Origin: Persicitalea sp964500445
GTDB taxonomy: Bacteria; Bacteroidota; Bacteroidia; Cytophagales; Spirosomataceae
Reading direction: 5' to 3'
Assembly: GCA_964500445.1 (NCBI GenBank)
Contig: CAZCOG010000010.1
Span: forward strand, 62,001-126,000
Length of the DNA: 64,000 nucleotides
In this document: positions 54,127 through 63,493 of the stretch, piece after piece
How positions within the stretch are numbered: position 1 is the first letter of the stretch
How the letters are laid out: every line of letters starts with the position of its first letter
Translations under genes and position numbers: made by a program
Notes under the pieces: generated by a model
Told to the model about the DNA's origin: nothing
Seen by the model: the letters and a program-made list of their open reading frames with translations, nothing else
Database searches by the model: none

Positions 54127-54573
54127 ATGACTAAGGCAGAAATGGTAACCGATAAAGGGACGATGCAGATCGAGTTTTACGACGACGATGCTCCGAAGAC
54201 GGTCGAGAACTTTGTAAATTTATCAAAAAAAGGCTTCTACGACGGCCTGACGTTCCACCGCGTAATCCCTAATTTTATGATTCAGGGTGGCGACCCCGAA
54301 GGCACGGGCCGCGGCGGTCCCGGTTATAAAATCGACTGCGAACTGACCGGCGAAAAGCAATACCACGACCGGGGGGTACTTTCGATGGCCCACGCGGGTC
54401 GTAATACCGGCGGCTCGCAGTTTTTCATCTGTCACAGCCGCGACAACACCGCCCACCTAGACCGTAACCACACATGCTTCGGCAAAGTAGTGGAAGGCCA
54501 GGAAGTAATCGATGCCATCCGCCAGGGTGACAAGATTCAGAAAATCACGATTCAGGAAGAGGAGATGGCATAA
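54127..54573 (+). CDS. Peptidyl-prolyl cis-trans isomerase, cyclophilin type
   Basis: Starting at 54127 (MTKAEMVTDKGTMQIEFY) gives 148 residues; an upstream in-frame start at 54088 would lie over the promoter. The cyclophilin core is clear: FHRVIPNFMIQGGDPEGTGRG, LSMAHAGRNTGGSQFFI and CFGKVVEGQEVID. No signal peptide is present, so it is cytoplasmic. It catalyses proline isomerisation in folding. Confidence 0.95.
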   Translation: MTKAEMVTDKGTMQIEFYDDDAPKTVENFVNLSKKGFYDGLTFHRVIPNFMIQGGDPEGTGRGGPGYKIDCELTGEKQYHDRGVLSMAHAGRNTGGSQFFICHSRDNTAHLDRNHTCFGKVVEGQEVIDAIRQGDKIQKITIQEEEMA

Positions 54574-54589
54574 AGGCCATTTGCTTACT

Positions 54590-54639
54590 TTTATCAAAGA
54601 AATCCCCCGGCAGGCTTGCCGGGGGATTTCTTTGATAAA
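54590..54639. terminator. Strong bidirectional terminator
   Basis: A perfect 23-bp stem (54590-54612 with 54617-54639) with the 4-base loop GGCT has A-rich and T-rich feet. It lies between the converging cyclophilin and symporter genes and can serve both. Confidence 0.92.
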
Positions 54640-54657
54640 GATGAATATGTAGAGAAC

Positions 54658-56277
54658 CTACCAGAAATAAGCGTACAGGAAAGTAATGATCGCAATAACT
54701 ACCAGCGCGCCAATAGTAAACGAGCGGTGCGTTCTAAACATAGAGGCATCTATTTCCAGACCTTTCCCCTGGTCGGGTAATGCAAAACCCAGTACAGCCA
54801 TCACCACGACGCAAATCAGAAAAACTACCCCCATGCGGTCGAGGAAGGGAACTGTCTCCCAGCCGGTGAAGGGCGGGAAACCATTGTGCATGGCCAGCGC
54901 GATCAGAAAGCCGCCCACGATGGCAAAAAGTGCCCCGGCGGAATTGGTGCGCTTCCAGAAGAAGCCCATCGCGAAGGCGGCAAAGATACCAGGCGAAAGC
55001 AGTCCGGTCATTTCCTGAATGAACTGGAAGCCTCCTTTCTTGTCGATGCCCATATACGGTGCCACCACGATAGCCATTACCATTGCTACCACTACCACGA
55101 TGCGGCCCGTGCGCACGAGCTGCGCTTCGGACTTCTCCTTCCCGATGTAGTTTTTGAAAATATCGAGCGTAAAAATCGTAGAAATACTGTTAGCTTTACC
55201 AGCCAGCGAGGCTACAACCGCTGCCGTCAGAGCAGCGAAAGAGAGACCTTTCAGGCCCACGGGCAGCAGGTTCAGTAGTACCGGATAAGCTTTGTCGGGT
55301 AGTAATATACCGTCGGGTCCCAGCATCTCAGTCTGGAACATCCCCCGGCTGTAAAGCGAATAAGCCGCAATACCGGGAAGTACCACGATCACGGGCATGA
55401 GTAGTTTCAGGCCAGCCGCGAAAAGGATACCATTCCGGGCAGTTTTAAGGTCGGCGCCGAGGGCGCGTTGCGTAATATACTGATTACAGCCCCAGTAGTT
55501 AAGGTTCACAATCCACATACCGCCGATCAGTACTGTGAGGCCGGGCAGTTGTGAGTAGAACGGGTTGCCTTTCTCAAAAATCATGTGGAAATGGTCGTCA
55601 TGGTTTTGGGTCATGGCTTTGAAACCCTCGATCATCCCCTGCCGTCCGGCGTCATCCGATACCAGATTGAGCGCCAGGTAGGTAGTGGCCAGTCCGCCGA
55701 GTATCAGGAAAAACACCTGAATCACATCGGTATAGCCGATGACCTTCATGCCGCCGAGCGTAATGACAATGGCGAAGATGGCCAGCGTCCACATGCAAAA
55801 ATCAAAATCAAGACCGGAAATACCGGAAACGGCCAGTGCGCCGAGATACAGAATAGAGGTCAGGTTGACCAGAATATACAGAGCCAGCCAGAAAATAGCC
55901 ATGATCAAACTGACGCTCTTGTTATACCGCTGTTCCAGAAACTGCGGCATAGTGAATATGCGGTTTTTGAGATAAATGGGCATAAAAAACACCGCGACGA
56001 TAATCAGCGTGGCGGCGGCCATCCATTCGTAGGTCGAAATCGCTAGGCCCATCGAAAATCCGTTGCCCGACATACCGATAAACTGCTCGGCGGAGATGTT
56101 GGAAGCGATCAGCGATGCCCCAATGGCCCACCAGGTCAGCGAACCTTCGGCCAGGAAGAAATCGGTGGTAGAAGCGGCTTCGGACTTTTTACGGTTATAA
56201 ATCCAGTACCCGTAGCCCGCAACGATTATGAAGTAAAAGAAAAAGACAACGTAATCGAGCGTTTGTAGTTGTTGCAT
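54658..56277 (-). CDS. Sodium/solute symporter (SSS family)
   Basis: The 539-residue polytopic protein has about fourteen hydrophobic helices and SSS/SglT-like features: YWIYNRKKSEAASTTDFFLA, WWAIGASLIASNISAEQFIG, NYWGCNQYITQRALGA, and AALTAAVVASLAGKANSIST. It imports a small solute, probably a sugar or related compound, with Na+. The substrate cannot be deduced, but the GH97 enzyme at 59.6 kb makes a sugar plausible. Confidence 0.92.
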   Translation of the reverse strand: MQQLQTLDYVVFFFYFIIVAGYGYWIYNRKKSEAASTTDFFLAEGSLTWWAIGASLIASNISAEQFIGMSGNGFSMGLAISTYEWMAAATLIIVAVFFMPIYLKNRIFTMPQFLEQRYNKSVSLIMAIFWLALYILVNLTSILYLGALAVSGISGLDFDFCMWTLAIFAIVITLGGMKVIGYTDVIQVFFLILGGLATTYLALNLVSDDAGRQGMIEGFKAMTQNHDDHFHMIFEKGNPFYSQLPGLTVLIGGMWIVNLNYWGCNQYITQRALGADLKTARNGILFAAGLKLLMPVIVVLPGIAAYSLYSRGMFQTEMLGPDGILLPDKAYPVLLNLLPVGLKGLSFAALTAAVVASLAGKANSISTIFTLDIFKNYIGKEKSEAQLVRTGRIVVVVAMVMAIVVAPYMGIDKKGGFQFIQEMTGLLSPGIFAAFAMGFFWKRTNSAGALFAIVGGFLIALAMHNGFPPFTGWETVPFLDRMGVVFLICVVVMAVLGFALPDQGKGLEIDASMFRTHRSFTIGALVVIAIITFLYAYFW

Positions 56278-56392
56278 TGTCAGACAGAGTTAAAGGTTAA
56301 AGTGGAAGCAAATGGAAGGTATCTTTTTATAGCGAGGGCGAAAGTACGTTTTTTGTGAAAATAATGCACAATTTTGGGTTTATCCTGCAAAA

Positions 56393-57244
56393 TCAGCGCA
56401 GAGGGTAGAACGAAGGTGGTAGGTGCCGCTGTGATTCTCCAGCTTTTTTCAAGTTGGTGTAGGTAGTCGTAAAGTCACCACCTTTCCGAAGTGTATCCAG
56501 CAAAGCTCGAATACTTTTCGGCCCGGTGAGCAGCATCCAATACGATACCTCCATGCCCGCCGACATATAGGCCAGCATCACGTGGCGTTGACTACCCCCG
56601 AAAAAACCTCGTATCGTTTTCAAGTCCTTTAATTCCAACACTTCCTGGGCTCCGTGGGTCAGGTACAACCATTCATCTTTGTAGCTGAGGTAACGTTTCA
56701 GTGGCTCGGTTTCCTGTACGAAACGGCGGTCGAGCATCAGAGCCAGTCCTTCGTTAAACCATTGCGGAATTTGGGTGGTAGTTTTCCACCAGCCCAACCT
56801 TGTAAAGAGCTCGTCGTGACACATTTCGTGGCTGACGACATCCACGTTCAGGCCGTAGGGATTCAGGACGATATAGGAATCGCCCCAGGGTGTACCCAAA
56901 CTACAACCTGCACCTTCGTTGCTGTGGCAATATTTCTGGTATTCGACGGGGTTGCTGCACAGAATAATGGTAGCTTTCCCTACGGCCTTACCCCAAAAAG
57001 TGCCAATCCGTTGCCGTGCTTCCTGTATGACTCCATACATTCGCTGTCGCTGCGCCGAATTTATCTCCGCGCTCACGTACAGTTTCTGGTTCACTTCCTC
57101 AAAATCGGAAAAGGCAACTACCTGGCAATAGAAGATGTGAGAATACAAAAAGTAATAGCTTACCACAACCACGAAAATACCTACGAACAGGAATCTCAGT
57201 ACTTTAAATAAACGTGAAACCAAAGGAGGAAAATTTTTCAACAA
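56393..57244 (-). CDS. Membrane-anchored gluzincin-like metallopeptidase
   Basis: The 283-residue product has one N-terminal membrane helix (FLFVGIFVVVVSYYFLYSHI) and a zinc peptidase site H-E-M-C-H in DVVSHEMCHDELF, with the downstream Glu in WFNEGLALMLD (the gluzincin NEG pattern). The catalytic part would be periplasmic. I do not recognise a named family with certainty; the peptidase MA clan is the best fit. Two cysteine clusters (CSNPVEYQKYC, GAGC) may form disulfides. Confidence 0.78.
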   Translation of the reverse strand: MLKNFPPLVSRLFKVLRFLFVGIFVVVVSYYFLYSHIFYCQVVAFSDFEEVNQKLYVSAEINSAQRQRMYGVIQEARQRIGTFWGKAVGKATIILCSNPVEYQKYCHSNEGAGCSLGTPWGDSYIVLNPYGLNVDVVSHEMCHDELFTRLGWWKTTTQIPQWFNEGLALMLDRRFVQETEPLKRYLSYKDEWLYLTHGAQEVLELKDLKTIRGFFGGSQRHVMLAYMSAGMEVSYWMLLTGPKSIRALLDTLRKGGDFTTTYTNLKKAGESQRHLPPSFYPLR

Positions 57245-57337
57245 TGCGGGTTATTTCTTGTTGAAGGTAAAAGTAACAAGTAGCGGTCGGCTGTTGGCCA
57301 ATGGCTCGCGGCTTTTTTCAAATAAAAAATGAAGTGA

Positions 57338-58297
57338 ATGAATTCATGCATTATTATCGGCGCGGGCATGGCCGGAATCACTGCCGCACGCGAACTTACC
57401 AGGAACGGTTGGGAAGTCACTATACTCGATAAAGGACGGGGCGTCGGCGGCCGCATGGCGACGCGACGCATCGAAAATACCCGCGCCGACCACGGCGCGC
57501 AGTACTTCTCGGTGCGTACGCCCGAGTTTCGGCGGTTGATTGAAGAACTGGAAGCGGAAGGAATCGTGGAAGCCTGGGATTTGGAAAAAGCGGGTATCGA
57601 GCATCCCCGGTACTTTGGCAAGCCTGGAATGAGCGCCATTCCCAAGTACCTGGCCCAGGATCTGAGTATAAAATTGCAGGAACGCGCCACTCTGATCGAA
57701 AGCCAGGAAACAGGTTGCCGGGTAACGACCGAAACCGGAAGTACTTATTCAGCGGATGCCGTCATTCTTACCATTCCGGCCCCGCAAGCCGCCATTTTAC
57801 TACAAGACAGCCAACTACCCCTGAACGAAGCCGGAGAACATGCCTTCGCCGCTATTCGCTACCGACCGTGCCTGGCTGTTTTGGCTTTACTGAAAGTACC
57901 CAGTCAGGTACCCGCACCCGGCCTGGTAAAGTTTGATGAAGGCGATATTGCCACCGTTACCGACAACCAGCAAAAAGGTATTGCGCCCGAGCAACCGACC
58001 GTTACTATTCACGCCTCGCTCGAGTTTAGCTTGGAAAATCTGGAAGGCGATTTGAAACAAGCCGGACAAAAACTACTGGATCAACTTACCGACTGGATTC
58101 CCGCCGAAAGTATTTCGGAATACCAGGTCCATCGCTGGCGATACAGTTTGGCCGATATGCGCTCGCCGGATGCCTTCGCGGCTTTGAACACGCCTTTCCC
58201 GTTGCTCATGGGCGGCGATGGCTTTGGCATGGGGAATGTGGAGGGAACATTTCAATCGGGATTCCAAATGGCTAAAAAGCTGATGGAATCGATTTAA
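57338..58297 (+). CDS. FAD-dependent oxidoreductase (renalase/amine oxidase-like)
   Basis: The 319-residue product begins with a dinucleotide fold CIIIGAGMAGITAARELTRN, then DKGRGVGGRMATRR and DHGAQYFSVRTPEF, the pattern of renalase-like flavoproteins. It ends with GGDGFGMGNVEGTFQSGF, the C-terminal FAD motif. Bacterial relatives oxidise off-pathway dihydronicotinamide isomers, but the substrate here is not known. It converges with the PepSY gene (5 bases between stops). Confidence 0.88.
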   Translation: MNSCIIIGAGMAGITAARELTRNGWEVTILDKGRGVGGRMATRRIENTRADHGAQYFSVRTPEFRRLIEELEAEGIVEAWDLEKAGIEHPRYFGKPGMSAIPKYLAQDLSIKLQERATLIESQETGCRVTTETGSTYSADAVILTIPAPQAAILLQDSQLPLNEAGEHAFAAIRYRPCLAVLALLKVPSQVPAPGLVKFDEGDIATVTDNQQKGIAPEQPTVTIHASLEFSLENLEGDLKQAGQKLLDQLTDWIPAESISEYQVHRWRYSLADMRSPDAFAALNTPFPLLMGGDGFGMGNVEGTFQSGFQMAKKLMESI

Positions 58298-58302
58298 ACA
58301 CC

Positions 58303-59430
58303 CTACGCCATCCGTACCGCCTTCGCTTTCGGCTTTGGGAACTTTCGCTTTTTCCACCAAATCACGAAACCCGTAATAGTCATGATGCCCAGACCGATGC
58401 CCCCCAGCGCGTAGAGTAGCTGGATAATGATGCCACCGTAATGCCCGAAGTGGACTTGCTCCATGAAAGCTTCGGCATTGGCTTCGAAATCGCGGTCTTC
58501 GGCGTGTTCTACTTTTACTACTTCGCCACTGGCGGGATTAATTTCTATCGACGAAGTGTACACGCCCAGCAAGCGGTTGCTCTCAGGCCGTGTTCCGGCA
58601 ATGACTACGTTGCCATCGGCAGCTCTGGGGTACTTGATCTGGGCGGGCGTAAAACCAGAGATGGCTTTCTCGGCAATTTGCAGGCTGCGAACCAGCGAAA
58701 GCTGCGTGTAGTCGGGCGCGGCGGGTTCGGCTTTGGGTTCTTCGGGGCGGGCCGCTGCGGGAGCTTCCTTAGGTTCAAACATTCGCTCCACTTTTTCCCA
58801 GTGCATAAAACTACCCGTTACGGCCATCAACAGCAGGAAAATAAAACTCAATACGCCCGTCAGCTTGTGCAGATCAGAATTGAGGAGATAGGCATTTCGG
58901 TTCCGCACGCCGATCTTGAATACTGATAATAGTGAGTTTCGGTAGTACCACAGTCCGGTAACTACCATCAAAATCAAGGCAATGCCAACGACCAGCAGAA
59001 TGGCGTGGCCCGTCTGACCCAGCGTGAGGTGTTCATGGACATGAAGAATTACCTTCATAAATGTTTCATTGGGTTCGCGCTTGCCCAGCACAGCCCCGGT
59101 AGTAGGATTCTGATAAACCCACCAGTTTTTGTCATCCAGCCGCAGTTGCGTCATCGGTGCCCGGTCGGGTTCACCGGGATAAAGCAGCGTGCTGCTTAGC
59201 GAAGCATCAGGGAGTTGCTGAACGAGCGATCGTACCAGCGCATCGGTGGATAGCCGCTGGCCTTCTGGGTCGACCTTCACCATTTCGGCGTTGGTAGCGG
59301 TATCGATTTCATCGTTAAAAACCAGCATCGCCCCCGTAATACTGAGCATCAAAATGAAAAGTCCGGCGATGAGGCCACACCATTTGTGGATGGCATACAC
59401 GAGGTTGTCGAAGTCAGAAGTCTTGGCCAT
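58303..59430 (-). CDS. PepSY-associated TM helix domain protein
   Basis: The 375-residue product has four hydrophobic helices and the PepSY-TM pattern: YAIHKWCGLIAGLFILMLSITGA at the start, LHVHEHLTLGQTGHAILL, SDLHKLTGVLSFIFLLLMAVTGSF, and the C-terminal MEQVHFGHYGG region. A Pro/Ala/Glu-rich stretch lies in the middle. Relatives are linked to ferric-siderophore reduction or heme-containing membrane redox, with His residues at the membrane faces. No TonB receptor is adjacent. Confidence 0.9.
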   Translation of the reverse strand: MAKTSDFDNLVYAIHKWCGLIAGLFILMLSITGAMLVFNDEIDTATNAEMVKVDPEGQRLSTDALVRSLVQQLPDASLSSTLLYPGEPDRAPMTQLRLDDKNWWVYQNPTTGAVLGKREPNETFMKVILHVHEHLTLGQTGHAILLVVGIALILMVVTGLWYYRNSLLSVFKIGVRNRNAYLLNSDLHKLTGVLSFIFLLLMAVTGSFMHWEKVERMFEPKEAPAAARPEEPKAEPAAPDYTQLSLVRSLQIAEKAISGFTPAQIKYPRAADGNVVIAGTRPESNRLLGVYTSSIEINPASGEVVKVEHAEDRDFEANAEAFMEQVHFGHYGGIIIQLLYALGGIGLGIMTITGFVIWWKKRKFPKPKAKAVRMA

Positions 59431-59622
59431 TTATTTAATGAAGAATTGATAATGGATAGTTGATAATGCTATTCAATCTGAAATTATAATCCGAATTCTG
59501 GCGGATCAAACTCCTGAACATAAGTTGGCATCTGCTGCTTATAGGCGCAAAAATAGGGAATGATTCATTTGGTCAAAGTTTTTAGATAATCATTCTTAGA
59601 ATCTTTCTAAATAATAGAAAAA

Positions 59623-61620
59623 CTATTCTCCAACTCTAACAAAATGAACCACCTGCCCGCCACCAGCGGCCAAGGTAGCTTCCAAAGAATCGGCGGCGGT
59701 GAGGACTTTTTCTGAAATAACCAGATGATTGGGGTCTTTGCTGACATCCGCCGCGTCGGCGTAGATCTTCGCCTTATATTTTCCCTTTCCTAGAAACGCC
59801 AGCGGAATACTGATTTTGCGGGCGGTGCTGCTGTTGATGGTACCCATGTACCAGTCCGTGCCGCTGCGCCGGGCGGTCGTGGCAAATTGGTCAAGTTCCG
59901 CCACGGGTACTTTGGTTTCGTCCCAGGTCGTGGGGATTTTTTTCAGGAAATCGAAACCAGGCTGACCCAGGTACGCCTCGGGATAGTCGGCCACCATCGT
60001 CAGGTAGCTTTCCAGCACCACGTACATCGCCAGCATGTGGGCGCGGGTGCCGCCCATGAGCGGACGGGTGTACTGCGTCTTAAAATCGCCCGGAGGTACG
60101 GCCCGGAAGCCGCCGAGGTGGTAGTCCGTCGGCCCGGCCAGCCCCCGTGTGAAGGGCATATCGAGATCATGGTCGGGACTCAGCGCCCGCGCGTTCCATT
60201 TGTTAGTTTCGTAGTTGAGAGTACCCTCACGGGTCAGTTCGTTGGGATAAGTACGACTCAGGCCCGTAGGTTTGAACGATCCGTGAAACTGAATGAACAG
60301 CTTGTGCCGCGCCGCCGCCAGCAAGATTTCTTCCTGAATTTTGACCATTTCCTGGTCGTCGCGATCCATGAAATCGACCATCATTCCCTTGATTCCCCAC
60401 TTCTCAAACTGCGTGAAGGCTTCTTCCAACTGCCTGTAAATGGCATACCAATGTACCCACACATGAATGCCCACGCCGCGCTGCTTGGCGTAGTCGCACA
60501 CCTTTTGCATATCCAGCGTCGGGACGGTTTTGGTCACGTCGGTATTCTTACCCACGGCGCCGTAACCCGCCGCGTCGCTCACGTACCAGGGAAAGCCCCC
60601 GTAGCCAATCACCGAATGGTAGTCGATGCCGTTGTCGGCGCAGAAGTCGATGTAGTACTTATTAGTCTCAAAGTTGATGCCCGGAGCGAAAGTCGTGTCG
60701 GGCGTGATGTCGCCGTTCCACCAATGGAAAGATGTTTTGCCGGGTTTCAGCCACGAGAAATCCTGCTTGATTTTCGAGTTGCAAAGGGAAGTAATCGTGG
60801 TGGATTCCATCAAATCGCCGATGCGGTCGCTGATGAGCATCACCCGCCACGGACTTTGGTGCGGTAGATTCGCCTTCACTTTTATCCCGGATTCACCAGG
60901 CAGCGGCGATAGCTGGGTCGTGAGGTAGCCGTCTTTTTTCCGCAGGTACATCCCGGCATAATCGCGCAGGTTGGCCTCGGTGATCGCCATGTACACCTTA
61001 TTTGGAAACTCGAACAGCGCGGGCATATCCATCAGCGTGTCATTCTTGACCTCGCTCAGCGGCATTTTCTGGTAATAGCCTTCGTGTGAAGTGGTGTAAG
61101 TACCGAATTGCAAAGCCCGCACCTTCGGATCGCCCTGAATGTGGAAGGTACTTTTCTCATCCGTTAACTCGTAGGCGGCCCAGCTACTTTGTACGGGAAA
61201 TTCGTAACGAAAAGCCACGGCATCGTTGAACATCCGCACGACCAGATTCACTTGCCGCGCACTCGTCCGCTCGGTCAGCGGAATCGAAACCGCTTTGCTA
61301 TAACTGTACACGTACCCGGTTTTTCCAACCAACAAATCGTAGTTTTCCTCGGCGTTCCAGTAGGTGGGCGTGCCCATTTTGAGCCTGCCGCCAAAGGCGC
61401 CGCCCTCCACGAAATCAAGCCCCAGACTCGACTCACCAATGAGTTCGGTGCCTTTGTAATCGACATTGTACTTCGGAGTGTCGTTGGAAAGTTGGAAGGT
61501 AAAGGTAAGGTGGCCGTTGGGGGATTTTATTTGGATGGGCTTCTGGGCGAAAGTTGAGGAGGAAAGGAAGAGAATGAAAAGGAGTCCGGCGTAGCGGAAA
61601 ATCGATTTTGGGAAGTACAT
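59623..61620 (-). CDS. Glycoside hydrolase family 97 enzyme
   Basis: The 665-residue product has a signal peptide (YAGLLFILFLSSSTFAQ), an N-terminal beta-sandwich (SPNGHLTFTFQLSNDTP), a TIM barrel and a C-terminal beta domain. WWNGDITPDTTFAPG, YHSVIGYGGFPWY, GIKGMMVDFMDRDDQEMV and TRGLAGPTDYHLGG are GH97 features. The Asp in VDFMD falls where retaining GH97 alpha-galactosidases have the nucleophile, so alpha-galactosidase-type activity is possible. An alpha-glucosidase is the other option. It acts in the periplasm or at the surface. Confidence 0.9.
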   Translation of the reverse strand: MYFPKSIFRYAGLLFILFLSSSTFAQKPIQIKSPNGHLTFTFQLSNDTPKYNVDYKGTELIGESSLGLDFVEGGAFGGRLKMGTPTYWNAEENYDLLVGKTGYVYSYSKAVSIPLTERTSARQVNLVVRMFNDAVAFRYEFPVQSSWAAYELTDEKSTFHIQGDPKVRALQFGTYTTSHEGYYQKMPLSEVKNDTLMDMPALFEFPNKVYMAITEANLRDYAGMYLRKKDGYLTTQLSPLPGESGIKVKANLPHQSPWRVMLISDRIGDLMESTTITSLCNSKIKQDFSWLKPGKTSFHWWNGDITPDTTFAPGINFETNKYYIDFCADNGIDYHSVIGYGGFPWYVSDAAGYGAVGKNTDVTKTVPTLDMQKVCDYAKQRGVGIHVWVHWYAIYRQLEEAFTQFEKWGIKGMMVDFMDRDDQEMVKIQEEILLAAARHKLFIQFHGSFKPTGLSRTYPNELTREGTLNYETNKWNARALSPDHDLDMPFTRGLAGPTDYHLGGFRAVPPGDFKTQYTRPLMGGTRAHMLAMYVVLESYLTMVADYPEAYLGQPGFDFLKKIPTTWDETKVPVAELDQFATTARRSGTDWYMGTINSSTARKISIPLAFLGKGKYKAKIYADAADVSKDPNHLVISEKVLTAADSLEATLAAGGGQVVHFVRVGE

Positions 61621-61797
61621 TGGTAATCTTAAAGTGCGAATAAGGACTTGTATGAAGGGTCAAAGATAATGATTAGCCATGGGCCGACCATTCCATAAAT
61701 CAGCATTTCTGACAAAGCATGCTAATTCACTACACACGCTCTCCCTTTCAGCTATTTCAGGAAAAATTCGTAACTCAGGGCAAAAAATGCTACTACC

Positions 61798-61965
61798 ATG
61801 GATACTGAAACCAAGCCCATCAGCGGCATCGAATTCGTTCGTCATTTGATAAGCGTAAAGGAACAAGCTCAAAGTGACGCAGTGGAGAACTACCGTAATG
61901 ACCCGGAGCTACGGTCCGTCATTAATGAACTGAAAAAAATCATTGGAAAGCGAGAAGTCGAGTAG
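61798..61965 (+). CDS. Possible small protein of 55 residues
   Basis: The ATG at 61798 opens a 55-codon frame with a balanced, helix-prone composition (GIEFVRHLISVKEQAQSD; YRNDPELRSVINELKKIIGK), ending at TAG 61963-61965. No family is recognised. It lies in the 469-base gap between the GH97 and GNAT genes, which otherwise shows only a 21-codon frame at about 62001-62066. The support is composition only. Confidence 0.35.
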   Translation: MDTETKPISGIEFVRHLISVKEQAQSDAVENYRNDPELRSVINELKKIIGKREVE

Positions 61966-62089
61966 GGCCTATCGATATATCTCCGTAGGCGGCGGAACGA
62001 TGAGACGAACCGACCGCCCTTTTGAGGAAGTGAAGCAGGAAATACTGCGTAGTCGTGACCTATAAAGTTGTTATCACAGAAAGTGAAAA

Positions 62090-62608
62090 TTACTCCAACC
62101 CCTTCCGCATCACCACAAACTCCAAATCCATCTTGGGTTCCCCAAAGCGCGGGTCGTTCATCGGAAAAGGCCGCGTTTCGCCCGTGAGTGCGTAGCCGCG
62201 CCGCTCGTACCAGGCAATGAGTTCGGCGCGTTGCGAAATCACCGTCATTTCTACGGCCTGGCAGCCGAGGGTGCGGGCGTAGTTTTCGGCTTCCTGCAGG
62301 AGTTTTTTGCCAATGCCCCGCGCCTGAATTTCCGGTGAAACGGTCAGCATACCGAGGTACATCAGTTCATCTTTCTTTTCGAGATAAACGCAGCCGACTA
62401 GCGCGTCGGTCGCCTCGTCGCGGTGGAGCAGGATGGTAGAGTTGGGCTTGGCAATGGTTTCAGCCAGGCTTTCCTTGCTGGTGCGGATGCCACCAAGCAG
62501 ATCGGCTTCGGTGGTCCAGCCTTTACGGGAGCTGTCGCCCCGGTAGGCGCTGTTGATGAGTTGAGTGAGTTCCGGCAGGTCGGTGGTGGTAGCGGGCAGA
62601 AGTGACAC
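62090..62608 (-). CDS. GNAT family N-acetyltransferase
   Basis: The start is taken as the GTG at 62608 (product begins SLLPATTTDLPELTQL, the normal start of the domain), giving 172 residues. An ATG at 62686 would add 26 residues unlike the family. The acetyl-CoA loop LTVSPEIQARGIGKKLL and the C-terminal WYERRGYALTGETRPF are present. The substrate is unknown. Confidence 0.85.
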   Translation of the reverse strand: MSLLPATTTDLPELTQLINSAYRGDSSRKGWTTEADLLGGIRTSKESLAETIAKPNSTILLHRDEATDALVGCVYLEKKDELMYLGMLTVSPEIQARGIGKKLLQEAENYARTLGCQAVEMTVISQRAELIAWYERRGYALTGETRPFPMNDPRFGEPKMDLEFVVMRKGLE

Positions 62609-62717
62609 AGGAATAGAGTCCTTTGAATAAATATAGGGTACTTGGGTACAAATGTATGCACCCCGCCGCGAAATCTCCACTGGCAATCCCGTATTAGAAT
62701 TCAGGATTGGTCAGTTT

Positions 62718-62749
62718 GAAAAAAAACCTCTCCATAAAGAAGAGGTTTT
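62718..62749 (-). terminator. Rho-independent terminator downstream of the purH remnant
   Basis: A perfect 10-bp stem (AAAAACCTCT at 62721-62730 with 62740-62749) is followed on the minus strand by eight T residues. It lies after the truncated purH end copy, and was probably the original purH terminator. Confidence 0.88.
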
Positions 62750-62797
62750 TGAATCTATTGAATAAGTACTTCCGCTTTGTGGCTTTGCGCTTTTTTT

Positions 62798-62886
62798 AAT
62801 GCTTAAAATGCCTTACCCCCGTCGTCGCCATCGCCACGCCATTCGCATCGCAGTAGGCGATAGAGTCCTTCGAATGGAGCCACCGG
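62798..62886 (-). pseudogene. Remnant copy of the purH 3' end
   Basis: These 89 bases match the last 93 bases of the purH side (63496-63588), with four substitutions and a 4-base gap. On the minus strand they still encode KDSIAYCDANGVAMATTGVR and the final HFKH, but have no start. The remnant lies between the DUF5615 gene and the terminator. Confidence 0.9.
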
Positions 62887-62897
62887 AAACTGTTCAT

Positions 62898-63245
62898 TCA
62901 GATTTTACGCATTCTCAGCTTATGAACCGTCATGGTCGTAAAATGACCAGACAAATCGTCTGGGCGCTCCGTCAATAATTGAGTCAATCTGATTTTCATA
63001 AGCTCGGTATCTTTGAAATGGTATCGCAGAAATAATACGCTAATTCCCGTTATATCGTGAGCGAACACCCATTCTCCAAAATCCTTGTCTTCTGTCAATA
63101 TAATTCGTGGTGGTTTCCGCGAGAGCTCAATGATTGTCTCATCCTTCAACCCACGATTTAACTCAAATATTGAATAGACTTCAATACCAATTCCGCGAAT
63201 GGCTTCGATAAGCGTTCGGTCAATATTTTCATCGGCTAAAATCAC
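62898..63245 (-). CDS. DUF5615 PIN-like protein, putative toxin
   Basis: The 115-residue product has the DUF5615 PIN-like pattern: MILADENIDRTLIEAIR with acidic Asp5/Glu6 at the N-terminus, GLKDETIIELSR, and ILTEDKDFGEWVF with the conserved TxDxDF. Such proteins are predicted RNases paired with DUF433 partners. Its start overlaps the DUF433 stop by 4 bases (ATGA). Its base composition is somewhat more AT-rich than the flanking purH. Confidence 0.88.
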   Translation of the reverse strand: MILADENIDRTLIEAIRGIGIEVYSIFELNRGLKDETIIELSRKPPRIILTEDKDFGEWVFAHDITGISVLFLRYHFKDTELMKIRLTQLLTERPDDLSGHFTTMTVHKLRMRKI

Positions 63246-63475
63246 GCCGCCGAACCAATCATTTCTTCATTGGCAAGTACATCAGCCGCGTAAAACAACA
63301 CCGCACTCACATCGTCGGTCGTGATGTGGGGGTACATATAAATGAGATCGGCAGGTGTGGCCCCTTCCGCTAACTTGCGAAGAATTATTTCCACCGTAAT
63401 CCGGGTGCCTTTTATGACTGGTTTCCCTAGCATGACCTCGTGGTTAGAGGTAATCCGTTCCTGATAAGTTTTCAT
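63242..63475 (-). CDS. DUF433 domain protein, putative antitoxin
   Basis: The 77-residue product has the DUF433 core RITSNHEVMLGKPVIKGTRI, with a winged-helix-like remainder (VEIILRKLAEGATPADLIYM). DUF433 proteins commonly precede DUF5615 genes and are thought to neutralise them. It lies only 18 bases after the purH stop, so it may be read from the purH transcript. Confidence 0.9.
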   Translation of the reverse strand: MKTYQERITSNHEVMLGKPVIKGTRITVEIILRKLAEGATPADLIYMYPHITTDDVSAVLFYAADVLANEEMIGSAA

Positions 63476-63493
63476 AACAAAATGGGTTTGGAA

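Noticed and set aside
59887..60867. Plus-strand open frame of 326 codons
   Set aside because: It lies wholly inside the GH97 gene on the other strand and has no recognisable motif.
62001..62066. 21-codon frame after the 55-residue ORF
   Set aside because: It is too short to judge, and no neighbour or motif supports it.
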